The position numbers were made by a program, and so were the translations under genes. This document shows, one piece after another, positions 57,110 to 64,000 of a DNA stretch of 64,000 nt. Below the pieces are notes generated by a model. The model was not told where the DNA came from. It saw nothing but the letters and a program-made list of their open reading frames with translations, and searched no databases. This DNA is from Oceanobacillus zhaokaii (lineage in GTDB: Bacteria > Bacillota > Bacilli > Bacillales > Amphibacillaceae). The stretch lies in contig NZ_CP024848.1 of the NCBI RefSeq assembly GCF_003352005.1, positions 3,047,001 to 3,111,000 of the forward strand. Reading direction: 5' to 3'. Every line of letters begins with the position of its first letter. The first letter of the stretch is position 1.

Positions 57110-57227
57110 TGAACTGCCTCCTGGTAAATTTTATTTGTGTTTATTGTACTAATAAGTAGGGAAATATTCTATCAATTACCTTTCGAGTATGATCGTACGT
57201 ATTGCTCTGAATGGGAGAATCCTGAAT

Positions 57228-57261
57228 ATTCGACAAAACTCGGGAAGTGACAGGCACCTCC
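57228..57261 (-). repeat. REP-like repeat, near-consensus
   Basis: Minus strand: GGAGGTGCCTGTCACTTCCC then GAGTTTTGTCGAAT. Full-length copy between the HAD and lactonase genes. Confidence 0.75.
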
Positions 57262-57312
57262 TAAAAAGGGTATGATAGAGAAAATAAGGTTGAAAGGGGA
57301 ATTGTCTAACTT

Positions 57313-58359
57313 ATGAAATATACTGGATTTATTGGAACGTATACGAAGAAGGATAGTAAAGGGGTTTATTCTTTTACACTTGATACTGAGGAAGCAAAGA
57401 TTTCCGATATAAAGGTTGCAGCTGAAATTGGAAACCCAACATACCTGAACATCACAGATGATAAAAACTATTTATACGCGATTGCAACCGAAGATGATAA
57501 GGGTGGAATCGCCGCTTACTCTATTGACAAGTCTACAGGTGAGCTGAGATTTTTAAATAAACAAATGGCGAAGGGACCAAATCCTTGTCATGTGAATACC
57601 GATCAAATGCACCGTTTCTTATTTAGTACAAACTATCATAAAGGAACAGTCGAGTCCTATTTGCTAGATCAAGAGAATGGAACCATCAGCCCTGTTGTCT
57701 CTTCTATTCAACACAACGGAAGTGGTCCAGATCCGAGACAAGAAAAATCACATGTCCATTTTTCAAGTATGACTCCAGATGAAGCCTATCTGGTTGCAAT
57801 TGATTTAGGCGGTGATTTGCTCTCAACGTATACGGTTAATGAAGATGGGATATTAACAGAAGTGAATCGTGTAGAGCTTCCTGCTGGCAGTGGTCCCAGA
57901 CACTTGGTTTTCCATCCTAAACTGGAAAATATCGTTTATCTCGTAACAGAGTTCAGTTCAGAGGTCATCGTTTTAAATTATCAGAAGGAAAACGGAAGCT
58001 TTACAATCAACCAAACAATTCGTACAATCCCAGAAGGCTTTACTGAAAACAACCAAGGAAGTGCAATTCATATCACTTCTGATGGGAAATTTGTATATTC
58101 GGGAAATCGTGGTCATAACAGTCTCGCCATCTTTAAAGCGAACGAGGAAACTGGAGAGCTTAGCTTTGTAGAAAACGTATCAACAGAAGGCGATTGGCCT
58201 AGAGATTTCGTCCTCGATCCTACTGAGAAATTCCTAATTGCGACAAACCAAGAATCAAGCAACCTTACATTATTCGTAAGAGATGCAGAAACAGGAAGAC
58301 TAACCGTAATTGAAAAAGATATTCCAGCACCAGAAGCGGTTTGCATTAAATTCTTATAA
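57313..58359 (+). CDS. lactonase family protein (6-phosphogluconolactonase-like)
   Basis: A 348-aa seven-bladed beta-propeller of the YkgB/Pgl lactonase family. It opens with YTGFIGTYTKKDSKGVY and shows NPTYLNITDDKNYLY, GPNPCHVNTD, SHVHFSSMTPDEAYLVAIDL, GSGPRHLVFHP and WPRDFVLDPTEKFLIATNQ. Members of this family hydrolyse 6-phosphogluconolactone. ATG follows AAGGGGAATTGTCTAACTT. Confidence 0.88.
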   Translation: MKYTGFIGTYTKKDSKGVYSFTLDTEEAKISDIKVAAEIGNPTYLNITDDKNYLYAIATEDDKGGIAAYSIDKSTGELRFLNKQMAKGPNPCHVNTDQMHRFLFSTNYHKGTVESYLLDQENGTISPVVSSIQHNGSGPDPRQEKSHVHFSSMTPDEAYLVAIDLGGDLLSTYTVNEDGILTEVNRVELPAGSGPRHLVFHPKLENIVYLVTEFSSEVIVLNYQKENGSFTINQTIRTIPEGFTENNQGSAIHITSDGKFVYSGNRGHNSLAIFKANEETGELSFVENVSTEGDWPRDFVLDPTEKFLIATNQESSNLTLFVRDAETGRLTVIEKDIPAPEAVCIKFL

Positions 58360-58414
58360 AGCAAAACTTCCATTAGCGGTGTTACTGACTATTCAGTTAC
58401 ATGCTGGATAAATT

Positions 58415-58460
58415 AAAAGAGTGAAGGGACAATAAAACTTGGTCCTTCACTCTTTTAAAA
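58415..58460 (+). terminator. terminator after the lactonase
   Basis: AAAAGAGTGAAGGAC-like and GTCCTTCACTCTTTT arms around a short loop; T-run on both strands. Confidence 0.85.
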
Positions 58461-58514
58461 TTAAGCGTCAGAAGTATAAGGCCGAGCGGACGATCTCCAA
58501 CTCTAAATCCAAAT

Positions 58515-58556
58515 AATAAAAAGAAGGACTAAATCCCCTAAGTGGATTTAGTCCCG
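58515..58556 (-). terminator. terminator after the small membrane proteins
   Basis: GGACTAAATCC and GGATTTAGTCC are perfect 11-bp arms; T-run on the minus strand. Confidence 0.88.
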
Positions 58557-58564
58557 TCACCATT

Positions 58565-58693
58565 CTATAAATGTTTGCTTTGAAAATAGTCTTTAAAAGC
58601 ATGATACATTTCAATTCCTTGAAAATAGAACAAATAAACCGAAGTCAAGGAAAGGAAACCGATTATTACATAGCGTATCCACATCATTTCCAT
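58565..58693 (-). CDS. 42-residue membrane protein
   Basis: A very small gene reading MEMMWIRYVIIGFLSLTSVY and on, with one hydrophobic helix (residues 5-26) and a charged tail. The ATG has a perfect AAAGGAGGACG ribosome site, it follows the 110-aa membrane protein gene by 23 bp, and a strong terminator closes the unit. I do not recognise it; the translation signals make it real. Confidence 0.6.
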   Translation of the reverse strand: MEMMWIRYVIIGFLSLTSVYLFYFQGIEMYHAFKDYFQSKHL

Positions 58694-58716
58694 CGTCCTC
58701 CTTTGAAAAATTAATA

Positions 58717-59049
58717 TTAAATAATTTTTGCAAACGGAGACGTGATTACGTAATTGGATTGAAAGAACATCGGAATACATAGCCGACATCTCATCCTGAT
58801 CCTCGTGAAGAAATGATAGATTACGTACGTTACAAATAAAGCTAGGAATATAGCAATATTAAATTTTACTAACGCAAGCTTCTGCTTTTCTGCATCAATT
58901 GGATCAAAACTAACTGCATGATTTGTTTGTATCTTTTCCCCTTCATCAACTACTACCACTTGATGATGCTGCGGCGAATCATAAATCATATGCATGTTGA
59001 ATACACAAATGATCGCAAAAAGCATAAAAAGGATCAAGTATTTTCTCAT
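58717..59049 (-). CDS. 110-residue two-helix membrane protein
   Basis: Starts at ATG 59049 behind AAGGATGTGTATT; reads MRKYLILFMLFAIICVFNMH with a hydrophobic segment (3-20), an extracytoplasmic loop (HQVVVVDEGEKIQTNHAVS), then a second helix near 60-78 and a basic tail. Function unknown. Forms an apparent two-gene unit with the 42-aa protein. Confidence 0.6.
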   Translation of the reverse strand: MRKYLILFMLFAIICVFNMHMIYDSPQHHQVVVVDEGEKIQTNHAVSFDPIDAEKQKLALVKFNIAIFLALFVTYVIYHFFTRIRMRCRLCIPMFFQSNYVITSPFAKII

Positions 59050-59261
59050 AAATACACATCCTTTTTCTATGGTGTCATCATTATACACGAAATTAAATCA
59101 CAATAAAACAATAAACTTTCGACAAGATTTTAATAAAAGACAACTTCTAACTTGCCACCGAAAGCATCCTTATCTATTCATTTCTTACTTATAAACACCC
59201 CGAGTCACCACATAAACAGCGACTCAGAGCATTAAGATCATTTATCAATATTATCCAATCT

Positions 59262-60797
59262 TTAAGCTTCTTCCTTATATCCTGTATGTGCCTTTACACT
59301 TACCTCTGCAAAGCGCCTCATATCTGCTTCCTTTGACAAAATCGTCCCAAGATAGCCCCCAAGGAATCCTAGTGGTACGGATATAATTGCAGGATTACTG
59401 AATGGGAAGATTGGTTCTCCAACAAATAATGCTGCACCCTCAACAGGTGAGAATACGCTTGGGCTGAGCGACACGAGAATTAATGCCGAGAATAATCCGG
59501 TTAGCATTGCAGTTACTGCCCCAGCAGTATTAAATCGTTTCCAATAAATCGTATATAAAATGACTGGCAAATTGGCACTAGCTGCAATACAGAATGCCAG
59601 TGAAACAAGGAATGCGACATTGAGATATTGAGCAAATAATGCAAGCACTATCGCCAGCACGGATACACCTAGAGAAGCATAACGTGCGGCATACATTTGT
59701 TCTTTTTCGGTTGCCTTTCCTTTTTTTACAATTTCTCCATAAAGGTCATGGGCAAAGGCGGAAGCACCGGATAGTACAAGTCCTGCAACAACCGCTAAAA
59801 TCGTTGCAAAGGCGACAGCTGAGATGAAGGCGAATAAAATGTCTCCACCTAATACTTGTGCAAGTAATGGCGCGGCCATATTCCCACCCGAATTTGCAGC
59901 GATGATGGCATCATATCCGACAAATGCTGCGGCACCGAAGCCTAGAAATAATGTTAGAACGTAGAAAATGCCGATTACCCACGTTGCCGTTATAACTGAG
60001 CTTCTTGCTGTTTTCGCATCCTTCACCGTAAAGAAACGCATTAGAATATGCGGCAATCCCGCAGTACCAAGCACTAATGCAAGCATAAGAGAAAGAGTTC
60101 CAAGTGGTTGTGTATACTGTAATCCAGGCTTCAAGTAATCAGCTCCATGAACGGTTGCTGATTTTACATCATGAAACATCTGCCCAATATTAAAATCAAA
60201 TTTTAATAGGACAAGAAAGGACATAATGATCATCCCAATCATCAGGAGAACTGCCTTGACTATTTGTACCCAACTCGTCGCAATCATTCCGCCAAACAGA
60301 ACATAGACGGTCATCATCACACCAACGATTAGCACCGCAAGCCAGTAATCCAGTCCGAACAATAACTGAATAAGGGCTCCCGCACCAACTAGCTGAGCAA
60401 TCATGTAGAAAGTAACAATCGTAATTGTACTGAGTGCTGCTGCTCCTCTTACCTTCTTTGCATCAAAACGTGAATTTATCATATCTGCAAGTGTGTATTT
60501 TCCTAGATTCCGTAATGGTTCTGCAACTAGAAATAAAACAACTAAGTATGCGATTAGAAAACCAATACTATAAAAGAAGCCGTCAAATCCAAATAGCGCA
60601 ATGGCACCGGCTATTCCGAGAAACGAGGCTGCTGATAGATAATCTCCAGCAATTGCGATCCCATTTTGCACGCCTGTTAATCCACCACCAGCAGTGTAAA
60701 AGTCACCGGTTGTTTGGGTTCGCTTTGCTGCGAAGTAGGTGATAACGAGGGTTAGGATAACGATAGCAATGAACAGGATGATTACGATTGGACTCAT
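59262..60797 (-). CDS. cation/acetate symporter (ActP-like)
   Basis: A 511-aa sodium:solute symporter family protein with about thirteen helices. Hallmarks: TGDFYTAGGGLTGVQNGIAI near the N-terminus, GDYLSAASFLGIAG, LRNLGKYTLADMINSRF and GLPHILMRFFTVKDAKTAR. It overlaps the DUF485 gene by 4 bases, the usual actP-yjcH pairing, and lies next to acetyl-CoA synthetase, so acetate or a short carboxylate is the likely substrate. ATG follows GGGAGGGGACAGCAA. Confidence 0.92.
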   Translation of the reverse strand: MSPIVIILFIAIVILTLVITYFAAKRTQTTGDFYTAGGGLTGVQNGIAIAGDYLSAASFLGIAGAIALFGFDGFFYSIGFLIAYLVVLFLVAEPLRNLGKYTLADMINSRFDAKKVRGAAALSTITIVTFYMIAQLVGAGALIQLLFGLDYWLAVLIVGVMMTVYVLFGGMIATSWVQIVKAVLLMIGMIIMSFLVLLKFDFNIGQMFHDVKSATVHGADYLKPGLQYTQPLGTLSLMLALVLGTAGLPHILMRFFTVKDAKTARSSVITATWVIGIFYVLTLFLGFGAAAFVGYDAIIAANSGGNMAAPLLAQVLGGDILFAFISAVAFATILAVVAGLVLSGASAFAHDLYGEIVKKGKATEKEQMYAARYASLGVSVLAIVLALFAQYLNVAFLVSLAFCIAASANLPVILYTIYWKRFNTAGAVTAMLTGLFSALILVSLSPSVFSPVEGAALFVGEPIFPFSNPAIISVPLGFLGGYLGTILSKEADMRRFAEVSVKAHTGYKEEA

Positions 60798-61147
60798 TTG
60801 CTGTCCCCTCCCCGTTTTATTTCCTCGACTATTTGTTCTGCCTGCTCATCAAAGGTGTTTGCCTTTTTCACATAAATCGTACATAAAATCCATGTCATCG
60901 CAAATTGGGAAATTGCAAAAATCCATACCCAGGAAATATCACCAATGGCAGGTGTATTCAGGAATGTTGTGTAAGAAGTTAAGATAGGTAATAAGAAATA
61001 AAAGATCAGAAAGAAAATCGTTAATGGTAAAATAAATTTCTTGCGGTCTTCTAAAAGCTTTTTAAATGCATTGCTATTTGCAGCCTTTTCAAAGTCAACC
61101 GTATTCCCATTATCTCGTGCCTTATCGTATTCTTGGTTAACAGCCAT
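60794..61147 (-). CDS. DUF485 protein (YjcH-like)
   Basis: A 117-aa membrane protein with two helices (near residues 42-64 and 76-97). Blocks FKKLLEDRKKFILPLTIFFL and FAMTWILCTIYVKKANTFDE match DUF485. It is co-translated with the acetate symporter. ATG at 61147 is chosen because AGGAGG is 6 nt before it; ATG 61153 overlaps that site. Confidence 0.88.
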   Translation of the reverse strand: MAVNQEYDKARDNGNTVDFEKAANSNAFKKLLEDRKKFILPLTIFFLIFYFLLPILTSYTTFLNTPAIGDISWVWIFAISQFAMTWILCTIYVKKANTFDEQAEQIVEEIKRGGDSK

Positions 61148-61172
61148 ATCCATCCTCCTTTAATTTCGGTTC

Positions 61173-61199
61173 CGGGGGTCTCCATTCTTTGACCCCCCG
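61173..61199. other. GC-rich hairpin between acsA and the acetate uptake pair
   Basis: CGGGGGTC and GACCCCCCG pair as a stable stem around TCCATTCTTT. No T-run follows on either strand, so it may stabilise mRNA ends or reduce readthrough rather than terminate. Confidence 0.4.
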
Positions 61200-61258
61200 A
61201 TTTCAACCTTTAATGCAGGCATGCATTCGACTCAACTACCTGCTAAATAATCGCAAAA

Positions 61259-62986
61259 CTACTCCTCCATCGTCGACAAATCACCTGTCGGCAGTCCCAA
61301 ATCCCATGCTTTTAATACGCGGCGCATAATTTTACCACTTCTTGTTTTCGGTAAGAATTCACGAATTTCAATTTCCCTCGGTGCCGCATGTGCAGCAAGC
61401 CCTTGTTTCACAAATAACCTTAGTTCCTCTAATAAATCATCTGACTTCTCATAGCCATCTCGTAAGGAGACAAATGCTTTAATTATTTCCCCTCTGACAG
61501 GATCAGGCTTGCCAATTACTGCCGCTTCTGCAACGGCAGGATGCTCGACAAGCTTGCTTTCCACTTCAAATGGGCCTACACGTTCACCAGACGTTTGGAT
61601 GACATCATCATCACGACCCTCGAACCAGAAATAGCCATCTTCATCTATCGATGCAAGGTCACCAGATTCAAACCAGCCTTCAAATGGAAAATATTGCTTG
61701 AATCGCTCCTCATTTTTCCAAATACCCCGCAGCATCGATGGCCATCCAGCCTTGATGCATAATTTCCCCATCTGTCCAGGTGGAAGCTCATTTCCCGCGT
61801 CATCTAATATCGCTGCTTTAATACCAGGAAAAGGTTTCCCCATTGATCCTGGCTTTAATTCCATCGAAGGGTAATTAGCAATAATCATTCCACCTGTTTC
61901 CGTCATCCACCAATGATCATGTATCCGTAATTGATACACTTTCATTCCCCAGTGAACGACTTCGGCATTTAGTGGCTCGCCAACACTTAAAATATGACGC
62001 AATGAGCTTAAATCATATTCTCCTGCGACATTGTCACCAACCGCCATTAACCTGCGAAATGCAGTCGGCGCGCTCAGCCATACAGTGACACCATATGTTT
62101 CAATCGTCTTATACCAATCCTCTGGGCTGAAACGACCGCCGCGAATCAGATTCGATGCTCCATTTAGCCATGGACCAAAAATCCCGTATGATGTGCCTGT
62201 TACCCAGCCAGGGTCAGCTGTACACCAGAAAATATCATCTTCCTGTAAATCGAGTACCCATTTAGCTGTCTGGTAATGTTGAATCATCGCATTATGAACA
62301 TGCAGCACACCCTTTGGTTTTCCCGTTGAGCCAGATGTATAATGCAAAATCATACCATCTTCCCTGTCAACCCATTCAATATCTAACTGTGGAGATGCCT
62401 TTTTCATTTCTTCTTCGTAGCTATAAAATGCTATATCAGCTGTTTCATCCACCTGGTCAGGTGCATCACCAACGATAATAATATGGTTTAAATGCACAAG
62501 TTCTTGATAAGGTACCCGTGGTAGCAATTCCTTCGTTGTAATTAAGGTAGAGGCATCACTATTTTCCAGGCGGTCACGAACCGCTTGCTCCATGAATGCC
62601 TCGAATAAAGGTCCAACAATCGACCCATTTTTCAGGATACCTAGTAAACTAACATATAGCTCCGGTGATCTAGGCATAAAGAGGAAGACACGCTCCCCTT
62701 TTTCAATGCCAATGTTTCGTAATACATTGCCAAACTGATTCGATAAACGTTTCAAATCTCGAAAAGTATACTTCTCATCTCGGTTTTCATCACTATAATA
62801 GAGTGCCACCTTATTTTTCCGCCATGTTTCTGCATGACGATCAATTGCCTCATATGCCATATTTACCTTACCAGTCTCATGCCAGGAGAATTCCTTTTCA
62901 ACATCCTGCCATTTAAAATCAGCGTATGCCTGATCATAATCAGCCATATTCGTCCGTACTTTTACTGGTGCAATCGTTTCGCTCAC
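61259..62986 (-). CDS. acsA: acetyl-CoA synthetase
   Basis: About 575 aa, the short AcsA form that activates acetate through acetyl-AMP. The nucleotide loop is YTSGSTGKPKGV, followed by WCTADPGWVTGTSYG, DHWWMTETGG, ESGDLASIDEDGYFWFEGR and the C-terminal TRSGKIMRRVLK, whose lysine is regulated by acetylation in related enzymes. GTG at 62986 is chosen since GGGGG lies 8 nt ahead; ATG 62992 is too close. A cre box is 38 bp upstream. Works with the acetate symporter downstream. Confidence 0.94.
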   Translation of the reverse strand: MSETIAPVKVRTNMADYDQAYADFKWQDVEKEFSWHETGKVNMAYEAIDRHAETWRKNKVALYYSDENRDEKYTFRDLKRLSNQFGNVLRNIGIEKGERVFLFMPRSPELYVSLLGILKNGSIVGPLFEAFMEQAVRDRLENSDASTLITTKELLPRVPYQELVHLNHIIIVGDAPDQVDETADIAFYSYEEEMKKASPQLDIEWVDREDGMILHYTSGSTGKPKGVLHVHNAMIQHYQTAKWVLDLQEDDIFWCTADPGWVTGTSYGIFGPWLNGASNLIRGGRFSPEDWYKTIETYGVTVWLSAPTAFRRLMAVGDNVAGEYDLSSLRHILSVGEPLNAEVVHWGMKVYQLRIHDHWWMTETGGMIIANYPSMELKPGSMGKPFPGIKAAILDDAGNELPPGQMGKLCIKAGWPSMLRGIWKNEERFKQYFPFEGWFESGDLASIDEDGYFWFEGRDDDVIQTSGERVGPFEVESKLVEHPAVAEAAVIGKPDPVRGEIIKAFVSLRDGYEKSDDLLEELRLFVKQGLAAHAAPREIEIREFLPKTRSGKIMRRVLKAWDLGLPTGDLSTMEE

Positions 62987-63023
62987 GTCCATTTCCCCCA
63001 ATCAATAATAGTATACTTATAAT

Positions 63024-63037
63024 TGAAAGCGCTTACT
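63024..63037. promoter_or_regulatory. cre box (CcpA) before acsA
   Basis: TGAAAGCGCTTACT matches the cre consensus except the last base and sits about 38 bp upstream of acsA. Repression of acsA by CcpA is established in Bacillus subtilis. Confidence 0.75.
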
Positions 63038-63272
63038 AATAAGTATATAGATTCCTTTCTGTATATGGTGGAAATCGGGTTAAACGGTTAATTTGAATGT
63101 TTCAATTGTAGGATTTAATACATAAAGTGAAACTTCATTCATGAGGGGTACCTTCACTATATGTTAGTTGAACAGAATCAAAAATTTAAGAGCTGCTTAT
63201 TCCCCACTTCGCATTTTTGTTTTTTTATGCTTAGAGGCGGGGGTCTTATAGCCGTTAATGCGTGGTAAATGG

Positions 63273-64000
63273 TTATTTCTCAAATAGATCAAATAAATGT
63301 TTTCTTGCTGCTCGACTAACAGGGATTGTCGTTTGTTCCTTATTATTCAAGGTCACATTACTCGTCCCATTAAACCATGGGGTAATATCTTGTATGTGAT
63401 TCAAATTCACAAGATAGCTGCGATGGGTTCGAAAAAAGGAGTATCCTTGAACCTTTTTTTCCAGTTCCTGTAAAGTCATCCGACTGATGATAACCCTATC
63501 CTCCGTATGGATTTCCAGCATTCGATTATATGGTACCGCATAATAAATCGAATCAGGTGAAAGGACAACCATTCGATCATTATCATCAATTAATAGTTTT
63601 ATAGGATTTGCTGAAGAAATGTCTGGGGAATTGTTCTGTTTCATTTCCAATTGCTGCAATCGTTTCCGGGCACGTTGCATTGCCATTTGAAAGCGCGCAG
63701 TATCGTATGGCTTTAGCATGTAATCAATTGCTTCAATCGAAAATGCCTCGATCGCATATTCATCGTATGCAGTAGTAAAAATAAACAAAGGCGGCTTAAT
63801 AAATGCTAATTCTGTTATCTTCTTCGCTGCTTCAAGTCCATGCATTCCCGGCATATGAACATCGAGGAAAATAACTTCTGGTTCATGCTCTACATATAAT
63901 TTAACCAGCTGTTCGCCATTTTCTGCACTTGGACAAAGGCTGACATCCTCTTCCTTTTCTAATAAATAGATCAGCTCCTCGCGTGCTAACTGCTCATCCT
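63273..64000 (-). CDS. LytTR-type response regulator, N-terminus outside the window
   Basis: Partial CDS open through the window end. The receiver domain includes EVIFLDVHMPGMHG with the phosphorylated Asp, TTAYDEYAIEAF and DYMLKPYD with the conserved Lys. The C-terminal LytTR DNA-binding domain has FFRTHRSYLVNLNHI and TIPVSRAARKHL. LytT/LytR- and AlgR-type regulators pair with a LytS-type sensor kinase, probably just beyond the window. Beside acsA, a role in pyruvate or acetate sensing is possible. Confidence 0.88.
   Translation of the reverse strand, partial: DEQLAREELIYLLEKEEDVSLCPSAENGEQLVKLYVEHEPEVIFLDVHMPGMHGLEAAKKITELAFIKPPLFIFTTAYDEYAIEAFSIEAIDYMLKPYDTARFQMAMQRARKRLQQLEMKQNNSPDISSANPIKLLIDDNDRMVVLSPDSIYYAVPYNRMLEIHTEDRVIISRMTLQELEKKVQGYSFFRTHRSYLVNLNHIQDITPWFNGTSNVTLNNKEQTTIPVSRAARKHLFDLFEK

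Noticed and set aside
1..64000. CRISPR arrays, tRNA or rRNA genes, replication origin
   Set aside because: No regularly spaced repeat array, cloverleaf-like segment or rRNA stretch was noticed by eye; a tRNA scan could still find something short.

Overview
The window is low-GC Firmicutes DNA. AGGAGG-type ribosome sites, frequent TTG and GTG starts, CcpA-type cre boxes, and gene orders familiar from Bacillus (xpaC-telA, the ycs/kip/pxp cluster, mmgD-mmgE-prpB, acsA next to a LytTR regulator) point to a Bacillaceae member. The metabolic and transport content resembles halotolerant genera such as Oceanobacillus, Virgibacillus or Lentibacillus. That placement is inference; no rRNA or tRNA gene is present to anchor it.

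Left part, 1-17 kb: an acyl-CoA catabolic island. Two minus-strand units share a TetR-type operator half. One unit is acyl-CoA dehydrogenase (ACAD10/11 type), SDR and TetR regulator. The other is an APH-fold kinase, a 2-phosphosulfolactate phosphatase homologue, an MDR reductase, three AMP-forming acyl-CoA ligases and an enoyl-CoA hydratase. Next come the 2-methylcitrate cycle genes (citrate synthase-type, PrpD, PrpB) with a divergent LysR regulator. Kinase plus ACAD10/11-type dehydrogenase plus ligase plus SDR resembles the levulinate / 4-hydroxyacid pathway, whose propionyl-CoA product the adjacent methylcitrate cycle could consume.

17-25 kb: a DUF3995-like membrane protein; UDP-glucose dehydrogenase and GalU; then a CdaR regulator divergent from a glycerate kinase, 2-keto-3-deoxygluconate permease-like carrier and LarA-family racemase operon with a cre box. 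25-36 kb: a SEC-C/TPR protein and a SUKH/HEAT protein; the 5-oxoproline (pyroglutamate) cluster pxpB-pxpA-pxpC-ycsI with an NRAMP transporter; an unassigned membrane carrier divergent from an M20 amidohydrolase across a perfect inverted repeat. 35-46 kb: telA-xpaC, type II pantothenate kinase, Hsp20, phosphoglucomutase, a TctA-like transporter, then a decayed stretch with a kinase pseudogene, a membrane DUF3006 protein and a broken RAYT transposase.

45-64 kb: a lipoprotein MBL/HhH protein with DUF3006 partner, a C39-like protein, asparagine synthase, a 1399-residue cell-wall subtilase, NCS2 permease, HAD phosphatase, lactonase, two small membrane proteins, an acetate-uptake pair (ActP/DUF485), acetyl-CoA synthetase with a cre box, and a LytTR response regulator cut by the window end.

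Two dispersed repeat families cross the window. One is a ~30-bp REP-like sequence (about a dozen copies, several touching stop codons), plausibly tied to the RAYT. The other is a ~85-bp two-hairpin element whose inner stem co-varies between copies; one copy splits the RAYT gene, which argues that it is mobile.
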